Positions 1-9,082 of a stretch of 64,000 nucleotides of DNA are shown here, piece after piece. Origin of the DNA: Streptococcus mitis NCTC 12261 (GTDB lineage: Bacteria; Bacillota; Bacilli; Lactobacillales; Streptococcaceae); the NCBI RefSeq assembly GCF_000148585.2, contig NZ_CP028414.1:1293501-1357500 (forward strand), written 5' to 3'. The notes under the pieces are model-generated. The model had not been told where the DNA came from. It did no database searches and worked only from the letters and a program-made list of their open reading frames with translations. Each line of letters starts with the position of its first letter. The first letter of the stretch is position 1. Position numbers and translations under genes: made by a program.

Positions 1-521
1 ACCATAAAGACTCCTGTGGCAATCATGGCTAAAATAGCCACAATCTTGACCATCGCAAACCAAAACTCAACTTCCCCAAAGAGTTTCACCGCAATCAAAT
101 TGACCAAGGCTAGAATAGTCAAAAATCCAATCTCAATCATCCAACTTGGCCAGCTAGGGAACCAGAACTGAACATAGTGAGAGATAGCAGTGATTTCCGC
201 CATACCGATAAAGACAACGGATAGCCAGTAAGACCAAACTGAGAAATAACCCCAGCCCTTACCTAAATGGCGCGTGATAAAGTTGATAAAGGTATGTTGC
301 TCAGGGTCTTGGTAGAGCATTTCCCCAACCGCACGCATCATGAGGAACATGAAGGCCCCTGTAATCATATAAATCAGTACAATGGAAGGACCTGTTAGGC
401 TGATAGAGCGCCCCGCTCCCAAAAAGAGTCCTGTTCCGATTGTTCCCGCAATGGCCATAACCTGCACGTGACGATTGGTCAGACCACGCTCCATCTTATT
501 TTTTTTCTTCTTTGAACTCAT
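1..521 (-). CDS. Amino-acid permease, APC superfamily (5' part only)
   Basis: The first 173 codons are present; the rest lies beyond the left edge. After a short lysine-rich cytoplasmic start comes a first membrane segment containing GTIGTGLFLGAG, the glycine-rich substrate-binding signature of the AAT/APC amino-acid:cation symporters, then further hydrophobic segments and a conserved acidic residue in RAVGEMLY. The ATG is preceded by GGAGACGTT, a good ribosome site. Family knowledge says such proteins import amino acids across the cytoplasmic membrane with protons. The substrate cannot be told from this part. The gene follows greA after a strong terminator, so it is probably transcribed separately, although no clear promoter was seen in the short gap. 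Confidence 0.85.
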   Translation of the reverse strand, partial: MSSKKKKNKMERGLTNRHVQVMAIAGTIGTGLFLGAGRSISLTGPSIVLIYMITGAFMFLMMRAVGEMLYQDPEQHTFINFITRHLGKGWGYFSVWSYWLSVVFIGMAEITAISHYVQFWFPSWPSWMIEIGFLTILALVNLIAVKLFGEVEFWFAMVKIVAILAMIATGVFM

Positions 522-546
522 AACGTCTCCAATTCAATTTAAAATG

Positions 547-590
547 GAAAAAGGAGTGAGTGAAGCGCACTGCCTCCTCACTCCTTTTTT
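547..590. terminator. Rho-independent terminator after greA
   Basis: A near-perfect stem AAAAAGGAGTGAG / CTCACTCCTTTTTT encloses a loop of about 16 bases. It has an A-run on one side and a T-run on the other, so it can work on both strands. It lies directly after the greA stop codon and before the permease gene. Confidence 0.85.
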
Positions 591-596
591 CTGTTT

Positions 597-1079
597 TTAG
601 GCTGTTTTTTCAACCTTCAAGATTTTTACATCATAGCTACCAACAGGTGTTTCAATGGTTGCTGTGTCACCTGTTTTCTTGCCAATCAAGGCTTGTCCAA
701 TTGGGCTTTCATTTGAAACTTTACCCGCAAAGGCATCCGCACCGGCTGAACCTACGATAATATAAACTTCTTCCTCGTCCTCACCAATTTCTTGGATAGT
801 GACTGTTTTTCCAATCGCCACTTCATCATCGGCAACTGAGTCGCTATTGACGATTTCAGCATAACGGATTTTTGTTTCCAAGCTAGAGATTTGTCCTTCG
901 ACAAAAGCTTGTTCATCCTTAGCTGCTTCGTATTCACTGTTTTCTGAAAGGTCACCATATGAACGGGCAATCTTAATGCGTTCTACCACTTCTGGTCGGC
1001 GGACCAATTTCAATTCTTCTAATTCTTTTTCAAGTTTTTCCTTTTCCGCAAGGGTCATAGGATATGTTTTTTCTGCCAT
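597..1079 (-). CDS. greA: Transcription elongation factor GreA
   Basis: GreA binds RNA polymerase and stimulates cleavage of backtracked RNA in the cytoplasm. The 160-residue protein has the usual GreA length, an N-terminal coiled coil with the acidic tip region ([16 protein letters not shown], where D and E at the tip act in cleavage) and a C-terminal FKBP-like domain ending in [12 protein letters not shown]. The ATG giving MAEKTYPM was chosen; an in-frame TTG three codons upstream is possible but less likely. The gene is last in a minus-strand series after mltG (60-base gap). That gap contains a hairpin (stem GAATCTC/GAGATTC near 1107-1125) without a T-run. Confidence 0.96.
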   Translation of the reverse strand: MAEKTYPMTLAEKEKLEKELEELKLVRRPEVVERIKIARSYGDLSENSEYEAAKDEQAFVEGQISSLETKIRYAEIVNSDSVADDEVAIGKTVTIQEIGEDEEEVYIIVGSAGADAFAGKVSNESPIGQALIGKKTGDTATIETPVGSYDVKILKVEKTA

Positions 1080-1139
1080 TTTTCTCAACTTTCTTTCGAT
1101 AGTATTGAATCTCTATCTGAGATTCTCATTTTTGTAGTC

Positions 1140-2834
1140 TTAGTTTGAACTACTATTTTGAGTAAGCTTGCTATTGACGTGCTCAGCTACATTACGATCA
1201 TGTTCTTCCTGTGTCACTGCGTAATAGACTTTACCATCTGTAACATTGGCTACAAAGTAGAGGTTCTCACTCTTTGTTTGGTTGATACTTGCTTCAATCG
1301 CGTCCTGACTTGGACTATCTACTGGACCAGGCATCAAACCAGGTTTTGTATAAACATTGTATGGTGAATTAATCGATGTGTCAATTCCAGCATCATCTGC
1401 TAGGCTGATATTTTGGCCAAGTTTCCCTTGGGCATACAAGATTGCAATATTGCTTTGAAGTGGCATACCAAGGTTCAAACGATTGTAGAAGACACCTGCA
1501 ATCAACTTACGGTCTTCAGTCTTAGCACCTTCTTTTTCAACAAGTGAAGCAATTGTTAGCAATTCATTGACTGTTAAGTTTTTAGACTTAATTGCACTAT
1601 AGTGCGGAGTCAAGGTCTTATCCATGGCTGCCAGCATCTCATCAATCAAACTTTCAATAGTTGTGCTTTCCTTGATAGAGTAGGTCGCTGGGAAAAGATA
1701 ACCTTCCAAACGGTAACGAGCTCCACTTTCTTTCGTTGGCAAGCTTTCGAGTAGGTTTGGATATTTAGCAACTTCTTGACTGATAAAGTTATCATCTTGC
1801 ACTTTAGCCAAGAAAGCATCCGCTGTCAAAGGTTCTTTAAATTCACCTTGTAATTGGCCTACAGCTTGGGCAATTTGATCAATGGTATATCCTTCTGGAA
1901 TGGTCAAATCTGCAAGTGAAGGTTCTTGAGGTTCAGGAGTACCACCTTTTTGTAGTTCTTTGATGATATCCTCTGTACTCATGCTCTTTTGCAAATTGTA
2001 ATATCCAGCCTTCAAATCTGAATAATTCTTATATTTAGCATAAAAAGCAAAAATCACTCCGTGTTTAATCACACCAGAATGTTCAAGTGCTGATCCAATC
2101 TCTTGGACATTGGATCCTTCTGGGATTTGAACCGTTACATATTCCTTAGAATTTGCATCAACTGGTAATAAAGATGATTGAACATACTGGTAACCGAAGT
2201 AACCACCTGCTGAAATCAAGGCAAGGAAAATCAATAGAGAAATGAAGAAAGCTTTCAAATGTGATTTTTTCTTCTTGACAGGTTTAACTGTCTCACGACG
2301 ACTACGACGTGGAGTTTCAGAAATCACGTCAACAGCTTCCGCTTCGACGACCGGTTCAGGTCTTGGCGCTTCTGCTTGTGTCTCTTTTTGTTCTTCAGTT
2401 TTATAAGAAACAGCTACTCTTGTTGGAGTTGTGTTCAAATCTCTTTCGACCTTTTGTGGACGATTGACATCTGGTCCTGGAACCGGTCTTGATGGACTTG
2501 CTTCAGCTGGTGAAGCTGGAACATCTTGACTAGGGTGACTAGGAACGATTGGAGCTTCCTCTCTTAGTTCCTCCGCCGGTGATGCAGGCACATCTTCACT
2601 AGGATGCTGTGGAACACGTGGTGCATTCTCCATAATTTTTTCAACAGCTGATAGGGATGCATTCATCACTTCTTCATCAGCAATTTTTGTGTCAGGGACA
2701 GACAAAGCTGATTTTTTTTCATCAAGTTCAGCGGCCTCTTGACGAATCCCTTCATAACGTTTTACTTTTTCTAAATCACGTAAAATCTGCTCTTTAAAGC
2801 TTAATTTTTCGTCTTCTCTTGGCTTTTCACTCAA
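1140..2834 (-). CDS. mltG: Endolytic murein transglycosylase MltG (YceG family)
   Basis: Membrane-anchored enzyme that cuts nascent peptidoglycan strands; in pneumococcus it belongs to the peripheral wall-synthesis machinery. The 564-residue protein has a long charged cytoplasmic N-terminus, one membrane segment (about residues 195-217, LKAFFISLLIFLALISAGGY), a LysM-like part and the YceG domain, with the catalytic glutamate expected in IASLVEKEGAKTEDRKLIAG. The cytoplasmic tail carries a duplicated proline-rich motif (HPSEDVPASPAEE and HPSQDVPASPAEA). The start is a TTG behind AGGAGGAT, giving MSEKPREDEKL; no ATG fits as well. It has its own promoter (2866-2894), which overlaps the hairpin ending the upstream operon. 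Confidence 0.95.
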   Translation of the reverse strand: MSEKPREDEKLSFKEQILRDLEKVKRYEGIRQEAAELDEKKSALSVPDTKIADEEVMNASLSAVEKIMENAPRVPQHPSEDVPASPAEELREEAPIVPSHPSQDVPASPAEASPSRPVPGPDVNRPQKVERDLNTTPTRVAVSYKTEEQKETQAEAPRPEPVVEAEAVDVISETPRRSRRETVKPVKKKKSHLKAFFISLLIFLALISAGGYFGYQYVQSSLLPVDANSKEYVTVQIPEGSNVQEIGSALEHSGVIKHGVIFAFYAKYKNYSDLKAGYYNLQKSMSTEDIIKELQKGGTPEPQEPSLADLTIPEGYTIDQIAQAVGQLQGEFKEPLTADAFLAKVQDDNFISQEVAKYPNLLESLPTKESGARYRLEGYLFPATYSIKESTTIESLIDEMLAAMDKTLTPHYSAIKSKNLTVNELLTIASLVEKEGAKTEDRKLIAGVFYNRLNLGMPLQSNIAILYAQGKLGQNISLADDAGIDTSINSPYNVYTKPGLMPGPVDSPSQDAIEASINQTKSENLYFVANVTDGKVYYAVTQEEHDRNVAEHVNSKLTQNSSSN

Positions 2835-2865
2835 AAGTTTATCCTCCTCGTTGACAATCCATAAT

Positions 2866-2894
2866 ATTATATCTTAAAAACGAAAGAAAAGCAA
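2866..2894 (-). promoter_or_regulatory. Sigma-A promoter of mltG
   Basis: Minus strand: -35 TTGCTT (889-894 of the third kilobase), 17-base spacer, -10 TATAAT (2866-2871), followed by AGGAGGAT and the TTG start. Confidence 0.75.
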
Positions 2895-2909
2895 CCTAGC
2901 ATGCTTTTC
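2886..2909 (-). terminator. Hairpin ending the murC-GNAT operon
   Basis: Minus-strand GAAAAGCA, a loop of 8, TGCTTTTC, then TTTCGTTTTT. It lies just after the GNAT stop at 2914. Its 3' arm contains the -35 box of the mltG promoter, so terminator and promoter overlap. The T-run is interrupted, so termination may be partial. Confidence 0.5.
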
Positions 2910-2913
2910 TAGC

Positions 2914-3408
2914 TTATTTTTTAGCTTCCCAGACCATATCATACCAGGTTTCCCCTGCAAAGGTTGACTGGGACTTACCTTCATTGACAAATCCATGCTT
3001 TTCGTAGTAGGCGATGAGATAGTCATGACAGGTTAGATTAATGCCTTCTCTTTCGTGTTCAAGAGCCAGTTCTTTCAAGGATGTTAGTAATTTTTTACCA
3101 AGTCCAAGTCCCTGTGATTCTTTGGCAATAGAAAGACAGGTCACAGAGATATAACCACCAGGCTTATGACTATAATCTTCTATCTCTTCTGTAAAAGACT
3201 GATCTTGCAGATGGCGGTGCGGTCCAACTGGCCCTTCTATATACCCCATGATTCTGCCTTCTTTTTCTGCAACCAGAAAAGAGGTCCGAATCTCTCGCAA
3301 ATGCGCCTCAAAAATAGAGCGAGGAATAGCTTCTTCAGCAGAGAAATTTTCTAGTTCAATCTCAACGATACGATCCAAATCTTCTAATCTTGCTTTCCTA
3401 ATTTCCAT
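2914..3408 (-). CDS. GNAT family N-acetyltransferase
   Basis: A 164-residue protein of the GCN5-related acetyltransferase fold, which transfers acetyl from acetyl-CoA to an amine. The CoA-binding motif A is visible as SLSIAK-type strand then SQGLGLGKKLL (Q-x-x-G-x-G). The C-terminal YYEKHGFVNEG is the usual motif B region. The layout, with a GPVGPHRHLQD insert, is reminiscent of arylalkylamine acetyltransferase-like bacterial proteins, but the substrate is unknown. The start has AGGAGG seven bases upstream. It is eight bases from the preceding GNAT gene, so the two are co-transcribed with murC. Confidence 0.88.
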   Translation of the reverse strand: MEIRKARLEDLDRIVEIELENFSAEEAIPRSIFEAHLREIRTSFLVAEKEGRIMGYIEGPVGPHRHLQDQSFTEEIEDYSHKPGGYISVTCLSIAKESQGLGLGKKLLTSLKELALEHEREGINLTCHDYLIAYYEKHGFVNEGKSQSTFAGETWYDMVWEAKK

Positions 3409-3416
3409 TGTGCCTC

Positions 3417-3872
3417 CTAAAAAAAGAGATTAAACCAAATCATACTAAAGCCTTGACTAGCTGCATAAAGCGAATTTGTCTCTTCTTCATCAATAAAACC
3501 GTTCATTTCAAAATAGGAAAGCAACTCATCCGGACTCTTCAAACGAATAGCTTTGTAATCCAGCTTAACTGCCACATCTTTCAAAGCCGCAAGAAGAAGC
3601 GTTCCCAAGCCCTGTCTCTGATGGTCAGTATCAATGACTAAAGAGTGTATTTCTAGACATTTCGGATTGTGGGGCTGAGGACCACCTAGAACATAGCCCA
3701 GAAGCTGATTTTCATCCCTAGCTAGAAGAAAGGTATCCGCAGACTTACGGATACTTTCTTCTAAAATATGGGAAGGTTGCTGCTTTTCAGCTGGAAAATA
3801 TGAGGCCTGAAGTGTCTCTATCTCAGCCAAATCAGACTTACTTGCCTGAATGATCTTAATTGGAATTTCCAT
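3417..3872 (-). CDS. GNAT family N-acetyltransferase
   Basis: A 151-residue GCN5-related acetyltransferase, only distantly similar to its downstream neighbour. Motif A reads DHQRQGLGTLLLAALKD, and a C-terminal YFEMNGF corresponds to motif B. The target is unknown. It lies nine bases after murC and eight before the next GNAT gene, with a weak ribosome site AGGAT starting at the murC stop, so translation may be coupled. Two unrelated GNAT genes behind murC is, as I recall, the arrangement in pneumococcus as well. Confidence 0.87.
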   Translation of the reverse strand: MEIPIKIIQASKSDLAEIETLQASYFPAEKQQPSHILEESIRKSADTFLLARDENQLLGYVLGGPQPHNPKCLEIHSLVIDTDHQRQGLGTLLLAALKDVAVKLDYKAIRLKSPDELLSYFEMNGFIDEEETNSLYAASQGFSMIWFNLFF

Positions 3873-3881
3873 AGAAAAATC

Positions 3882-5216
3882 CTATTGAACATTGCTTGTC
3901 AAGTTAGACAAGAGTCGCTCAAATGAGTATTCATAGGTTTGGATATCTCCTGCTCCCATGAAGACGTAAACAGCATTATCATGGTCTAGGAGTGGAGAAA
4001 CATTTTCAACGGTGATCACTTGGTGTTTCTTATTGATTTTATTGGCTAGGTCTTCTACCTTAACATCACCATGGTCTACTTCACGAGCAGATCCATAAAT
4101 TTGCGCTAGGTAAACAGCATCTGCTTGGTTCAAAGCGTGGGCAAATTCGTCCAACAGGGCAATAGTTCTAGTAAAGGTATGCGGTTGGAAGATTGCTACG
4201 ATCTCTTTACTTGGGTATTTCTGACGAGCCGCATCCAAGGTTGCAATGATTTCTGTTGGATGGTGGGCAAAATCATCGATAATCACCGTGTCATTGACAA
4301 TTTTCTCAGTGAAACGACGCTTAACACCGGCAAATGTTTTCAAGTGTTCACGTAACAAGTTCAAATCAAATCCTGCTGTGTAAAGAAGACCAATAACGGC
4401 TGTCGCATTCATGATATTGTGACGACCAAAGGTTGGAATATGGAATTGCCCCAACTCTTGTCCACGGAAATGAACGGTGAAGGTTGAACCAGTTGTTGAA
4501 CGAAGAAGTTCACTAGCTACAAAGTCATTACCTTCTGCTTCAAAACCATAATAATAAATCGGAGCATCAGACGTAATCTTACGCAATTCAGCATCTTCTC
4601 CGTAGATAAACAAACCTTTGGTAATTTGTTTAGCATAGTCGTTAAAGGCATTGAAAACATCTTCTAGACTTGTGAAATAGTCTGGATGGTCAAAGTCAAT
4701 GTTGGTGATAATAGAGTATTCTGGGTGGTAAGGCATGAAGTGGCGCTCATATTCGTCAGATTCAAAGACAAAATATTTGGCATTAGCTGATCCACGACCT
4801 GTCCCGTCTCCAATCAAGAAGCTAGTATCTGTGATATGAGACAAGACATGAGACAACATACCTGTCGTTGAAGTTTTTCCGTGCGCTCCAGCAACTCCCA
4901 TGCTAACAAAGTCGCGCATAAAGCTACCTAGGAACTCATGGTAACGTTTGTAGCTAATGCCATTTTGGTCCGCATAGGCAATTTCGACGTTGTTATCTGG
5001 ACGAAAGGCATTTCCAGCGATAATTTCCATATCACCGTCTAGATTCTTTTCATCAAAAGGAAGAATGGTAATTCCTGCCTGCTCAAGACCACGTTGAGTA
5101 AAGTAGTACTTTTCAACATCTGAACCCTGTACCTTATGCCCCATTTGGTGCAACATCAAGGCCAAGGCACTCATACCTGATCCCTTAATTCCGATAAAAT
5201 GATATGTCTTTGACAT
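3882..5216 (-). CDS. murC: UDP-N-acetylmuramate--L-alanine ligase MurC
   Basis: Cytoplasmic ATP-dependent ligase adding L-alanine to UDP-MurNAc, the first amino acid of the peptidoglycan stem. Length 444 residues, normal for streptococcal MurC. The N-terminal Rossmann motif [11 protein letters not shown] binds the UDP-sugar; the central P-loop [15 protein letters not shown] binds ATP; HPDYF and [10 protein letters not shown] are Mur-ligase signatures. It sits ten bases after the hypothetical gene and just before two GNAT genes. A promoter in front of the hypothetical gene (5868-5895) probably drives this sub-operon. Confidence 0.97.
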   Translation of the reverse strand: MSKTYHFIGIKGSGMSALALMLHQMGHKVQGSDVEKYYFTQRGLEQAGITILPFDEKNLDGDMEIIAGNAFRPDNNVEIAYADQNGISYKRYHEFLGSFMRDFVSMGVAGAHGKTSTTGMLSHVLSHITDTSFLIGDGTGRGSANAKYFVFESDEYERHFMPYHPEYSIITNIDFDHPDYFTSLEDVFNAFNDYAKQITKGLFIYGEDAELRKITSDAPIYYYGFEAEGNDFVASELLRSTTGSTFTVHFRGQELGQFHIPTFGRHNIMNATAVIGLLYTAGFDLNLLREHLKTFAGVKRRFTEKIVNDTVIIDDFAHHPTEIIATLDAARQKYPSKEIVAIFQPHTFTRTIALLDEFAHALNQADAVYLAQIYGSAREVDHGDVKVEDLANKINKKHQVITVENVSPLLDHDNAVYVFMGAGDIQTYEYSFERLLSNLTSNVQ

Positions 5217-5226
5217 GTTTTCTCCC

Positions 5227-5844
5227 CTATTCCGTAATTCTTGTCAGATTCAACTCTTGGGCAACCTGACGTTCTTGTTCTTTTTGTTGATTCTTTTTAT
5301 TGTAGATTTGGCTCTTCTTCAGAAAATCATAATTGTTTTTCTTTGGGCCTGAAGTTTCTTTTGGCTCAGCTTGAGTCGACATATTGTTCACTTCTTCCGC
5401 CAAGATGTAATGAGACTGAGTCAATTTTTGACTGTATTTGACAAATTCGCCAGGATTTTCCTTTTGGAAAGGCGCGGTAGGTTGATTGCCCTGTCTATCC
5501 AAACGTTGCTGAGAAGGGCGCCTTGTAGGAGTAATATCCTTAGTCAGATAACTTGCTGAGCGTTTCTTTTTCAAGTCCGCACGCGCTTCTTCACGCGCCA
5601 CCTCCGCATAGCTTTTTCCTTCTTTTTTAACTCCTAAACCAGCCTTCTTAGGTTTCTCTACTAGCTTTTCAATCTGTTTTACTGGTTTTTCTTCAGTAAT
5701 AGGGGCCCACTCCAGATAATTCTTATCACGGTATTCTCCCTTGATATTACTGATAAAGTCAGATTCATCATAGAGGTCCATAACCGGCATCTCAGTCAAC
5801 ATGATCTCATCATCTGACACCAATGGAAATCGTTCTTCTCTCAT
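5227..5844 (-). CDS. Hypothetical protein upstream of murC
   Basis: A 205-residue hydrophilic protein with no signal peptide or membrane segment. The first 50 residues are acidic ([22 protein letters not shown]); the rest is rich in Lys, Glu and Gln with low-complexity stretches ([11 protein letters not shown]) and may be disordered or coiled. I recognise no domain. It is preceded by its own sigma-A-type promoter and lies ten bases before murC, so it is co-expressed with a wall-synthesis gene. That hints at an envelope or division-linked role, but nothing in the sequence proves it. Confidence 0.8.
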   Translation of the reverse strand: MREERFPLVSDDEIMLTEMPVMDLYDESDFISNIKGEYRDKNYLEWAPITEEKPVKQIEKLVEKPKKAGLGVKKEGKSYAEVAREEARADLKKKRSASYLTKDITPTRRPSQQRLDRQGNQPTAPFQKENPGEFVKYSQKLTQSHYILAEEVNNMSTQAEPKETSGPKKNNYDFLKKSQIYNKKNQQKEQERQVAQELNLTRITE

Positions 5845-5867
5845 TTTCTATTTCCTTTCAACACTTC

Positions 5868-5895
5868 ATTATAGCGTATTGTCTTGATTTTTCAA
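5868..5895 (-). promoter_or_regulatory. Internal promoter for the hypothetical-murC operon
   Basis: Minus strand: -35 TTGAAA (5890-5895), 16-base spacer, -10 TATAAT (5868-5873). The -35 box overlaps the last codons of the Snf2 gene. Confidence 0.65.
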
Positions 5896-8800
5896 GTGCT
5901 GGCTTCAGAAATTCCCAAAATTTCTCTAATTTCTGCTAGGCTGAGACTGCCACGTGACTCTGTTCCATCCAATACTTGTGACACTAGATGTTTCTTTTGT
6001 TCTTGGAGTTCCTGAATTTTTTCTTCAATGGTTCCCCTGGTCACTAAGCGATAAACCTCAACCGTTTCTTCCTGACCTATCCGATGGGCACGGCCAATAG
6101 CTTGCGCTTCCACCGCAGGATTCCACCAAAGGTCAACCAAAATAACCGTATCAGCACCTGTCAGATTCAGACCGACACCACCAGCCTTGAGGGAAATCAG
6201 AAAGGCATCTCTTTCCCCTTGGTTAAAGGCTTTGGTCATATCTTGTCTTTCCTTGGCTGGGGTCGAACCGGTAATTTTAAAGGAAGTCAAGCCCAAGTCT
6301 GGCAATTCTTGTTCAATTTTCTCCAACATTCCCTTGAACTGCGAGAAAATCAAGACACGGTGTCCGCCGTCTGCCACCTGTAGTAGCAGGTCTCGAAGAC
6401 TATCCAGTTTGCCACTGGCTCCCTGATAATCTTCCATAAAGAGGGCAGGAGTGTCACAGATTTGACGCAAGCGCATCAGACCAGACAAGATTTCCACACG
6501 ACTTCGCTGAAATTCCTGATCTGACACTTGAGCCAGACGGTCTCGCATCTGTTGCAACTGGGCTAGGTAAATAGCCTTTTGCTGGTCTTCCAGTTCATTT
6601 TTATAAACCACTTCGATTAAGTCTGGTAATTCAGTCAGAACTTCTTCTTTCTTACGTCGCATCACGAAAGGTTTGATAAACTGAGCAACGCGCTCAGCTG
6701 GCAATTTCATAAATTCTTTCTTGCTTGGCAAAAGTCCTGGCATGACGATTTGGAAAATAGACCACAGTTCACCCAGATGGTTTTCAATCGGAGTTCCTGA
6801 CAAGGCAAAAACTGATGGCACCACAAATTGTCTCAAGGTCTGGGCAATCTTAGTCTGGGCGTTTTTCATGACCTGAGCTTCATCTAAGAAAAGGAAGTCA
6901 AAGGCCATCCCCTGATAAAGCTCACTGTCCTGACGGAAGGTAGCATAGCTAGTCACATAGATTTGATGGCTTTCAGCAAGAATCTCTTCACGACTAGCCT
7001 TTAAACCATGAACAACAGCCACATCCAACTGTGGAGCAAATTTCTGAAATTCATCTGCCCAGTTGTAAATCAAACCTGATGGAGCTAAAATCAAGACCCG
7101 ACTTTCTTTTGTCACTTGACTGGTCAAAAAAGCAATGGTCTGCAGGGTTTTACCAAGTCCCATATCATCAGCTAAAATCCCACCAAAACCATAATGATGG
7201 AGCATTTGTAGCCAGCCGATCCCCTTTTCCTGATAATCTCGCAAGGCAGCCTTGACTTGAGTTGCTTGTCTAGGGAAGTCCTCTGGATGCGTCAAATCCT
7301 GGGCCAAATTCTGGAATTCTTGTGAAAAAGAAACACGGTCACGTCCTTCAAAGAGATGAGCTAAACTATAAGCCAAGGATTTTCGAGCCTTCAAGGTCCC
7401 ATCTTTTAATTCAAACTGCCCCAGTTCCTGTAGATTTTGGCGAATTTTCTTGGTCTCTTCATCAAAAAAGTAGACTTGATTAGACGAATCAATATAAAAA
7501 TCTCGATTATCAACCAAGGCCTTCATGGCTTGGTCAATTTCCTCTTGGGCGATATCTTGAAAATCAAACTGGATTTCCAAGAGACCTCCCTTGGAAGCAA
7601 TCTGCACTTGAGGGCTTGCTAGGCTATAAATTTCTTCTAGCTTGTCTGATAGATCAACATTTCCGAGTTTTTCAAAAACTGGAATGATTTCATGGAAGAA
7701 ATGATAAACAGACTCTGCTTTTAAAGCCTGACGCCAAGATTGAAAATCCGCTTCAAATCCAGCTGCCAAACAGACTTGAAAAACTCTTTCTTCTAAGTCA
7801 GCATCACTCGAAAAAGGTAATTCTTCTAGCTCTTGTCTGCTAGATACCTTCCTGTCTCCATAATCAAACTGAATTTCTAAACGAATCCGATTGTCTTCTT
7901 CCCTGTCAAAGTAAAAAGAGGGTGTAAAAGTTTTGATATGTAGACGTTCTGGAGCTGAAACGGTGCCCATCTGACCAAAGAGCGTTAGACAAGAAGCCAA
8001 CTTATCTCGATCACTGCTATCAAATTGCAGATATTTCTTTCCTTGTTGATCCAAAGGCAGCGCTTTGATTTCCTTGAGAAGGCGCATCTGCTGGTCTGTT
8101 AGAAAATAAACCTGTCCTTTATGGAAAAGCACAGCTCCTTGATAAAAGGCATTGACCCTCGGACTCTCACTGATTTCCATTTCAAAATAGTCCGAGTATT
8201 CTGTTACTGTAAAGGTAAATAGATTGGCATCCGCATGCAAATCCTGAAAAAGCAGGGTTTGGTAGCTATCCACTTGATGGTCAAATTGAAAATGGGGCAA
8301 GGCCATCAGTAAATTCACACCCTGCTCAAAAAAAGTCAGAGGGAAAAAGAGATGCCGACCTTGGTTTTGGAAAAAGAGCTCTGGAGCCTGTCCTTCCTCC
8401 ACTAGTCCCCGCAAGAAAGTCAAAAGTTCTTGGCTGGCCTCATCAAAGGATTCCCAAGACAAGGATTCCTCATAGGTCTTGCCAATCATATAAGGCTTTC
8501 TCTTCTCGACAACTTTTAAAAAGAGTGGAATATCCCGAATAACGTAGTATTTTTGGCTATTGATTTGCCCGATTCTAAGCGTCCACAAGATATGATTGCT
8601 TCCTGCTTCCACCTGACCCACAGCCGACAACTCATAGGCTCGGTCTGATTTTGGAGACAAGATTCGGTCCAAAAATTTTCCACCTAAGGTCACCTTGGTT
8701 TCAACGGCCTCTTTTTCCTCATGGCCTTCTTCCAAACTCTGCAAGATTTCCTGACCACGCTCATCATTTTTTAGAAAATGCTCCAACGCTGCCAAATGCA

Positions 8801-8990
8801 CACAGTAGCCCCTCTTTTGGAAAAAATCGCAGGCACAAAAAACCAAATCGTCCTCTAAACTATAGCGCAGTTCTTCTTCTGCAATGCGAGCGTAGAGCCG
8901 ATTGTTCTTTTCCTTGATAATGTCAACCTTACCAGTTTCATAAAGGGCAACGCCTTCGATACGGACTTTCCCCGGAATCAATTTAGCCAT
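5892..8990 (-). CDS. SWI2/SNF2-family helicase with SWIM zinc finger
   Basis: A 1032-residue DNA-dependent ATPase. A SWIM-type zinc motif near residues 51-66 (CACDFFQKRGYCVH) is followed by a long unassigned N-terminal region, then the Snf2 core: Walker A DDMGLGKTLQTIAFL near residue 610, DEAQ box, LSGTPIENHLGELWSIF, and the C-terminal helicase motif QAIGRAHRIGQEETVEVYRL. Such proteins move along DNA or remodel protein-DNA complexes; the bacterial role is poorly known. Its promoter is an extended -10 (TGGTATAAT) about 26 bases upstream of the ATG. The neighbouring murC operon has an additional promoter of its own. Confidence 0.93.
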   Translation of the reverse strand: MAKLIPGKVRIEGVALYETGKVDIIKEKNNRLYARIAEEELRYSLEDDLVFCACDFFQKRGYCVHLAALEHFLKNDERGQEILQSLEEGHEEKEAVETKVTLGGKFLDRILSPKSDRAYELSAVGQVEAGSNHILWTLRIGQINSQKYYVIRDIPLFLKVVEKRKPYMIGKTYEESLSWESFDEASQELLTFLRGLVEEGQAPELFFQNQGRHLFFPLTFFEQGVNLLMALPHFQFDHQVDSYQTLLFQDLHADANLFTFTVTEYSDYFEMEISESPRVNAFYQGAVLFHKGQVYFLTDQQMRLLKEIKALPLDQQGKKYLQFDSSDRDKLASCLTLFGQMGTVSAPERLHIKTFTPSFYFDREEDNRIRLEIQFDYGDRKVSSRQELEELPFSSDADLEERVFQVCLAAGFEADFQSWRQALKAESVYHFFHEIIPVFEKLGNVDLSDKLEEIYSLASPQVQIASKGGLLEIQFDFQDIAQEEIDQAMKALVDNRDFYIDSSNQVYFFDEETKKIRQNLQELGQFELKDGTLKARKSLAYSLAHLFEGRDRVSFSQEFQNLAQDLTHPEDFPRQATQVKAALRDYQEKGIGWLQMLHHYGFGGILADDMGLGKTLQTIAFLTSQVTKESRVLILAPSGLIYNWADEFQKFAPQLDVAVVHGLKASREEILAESHQIYVTSYATFRQDSELYQGMAFDFLFLDEAQVMKNAQTKIAQTLRQFVVPSVFALSGTPIENHLGELWSIFQIVMPGLLPSKKEFMKLPAERVAQFIKPFVMRRKKEEVLTELPDLIEVVYKNELEDQQKAIYLAQLQQMRDRLAQVSDQEFQRSRVEILSGLMRLRQICDTPALFMEDYQGASGKLDSLRDLLLQVADGGHRVLIFSQFKGMLEKIEQELPDLGLTSFKITGSTPAKERQDMTKAFNQGERDAFLISLKAGGVGLNLTGADTVILVDLWWNPAVEAQAIGRAHRIGQEETVEVYRLVTRGTIEEKIQELQEQKKHLVSQVLDGTESRGSLSLAEIREILGISEAST

Positions 8991-9015
8991 ATTTTTACCT
9001 TTACCTTATCTTTTT

Positions 9016-9024
9016 ATTATACCA
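9016..9024 (-). promoter_or_regulatory. Extended -10 promoter of the snf2 gene
   Basis: Minus-strand TGGTATAAT with no convincing -35; it lies about 26 bases upstream of the ATG. Confidence 0.55.
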
Positions 9025-9043
9025 TATTTTCCCCTATGAAAAT

Positions 9044-9076
9044 AGCCTTCTAAGGATACTTTTCTCCTAGAAGGCT
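9044..9076 (-). terminator. Terminator hairpin after patB
   Basis: Inverted repeat AGCCTTCTAAGGA / TCCTAGAAGGCT (one bulge), just after the patB stop, followed on the minus strand by a short T-run. Confidence 0.6.
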
Positions 9077-9082
9077 GGATTT

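Noticed and set aside
597-970. Short frames overlapping greA on both strands
   Set aside because: They lie inside a clear, full-length greA in another frame and have no ribosome site.
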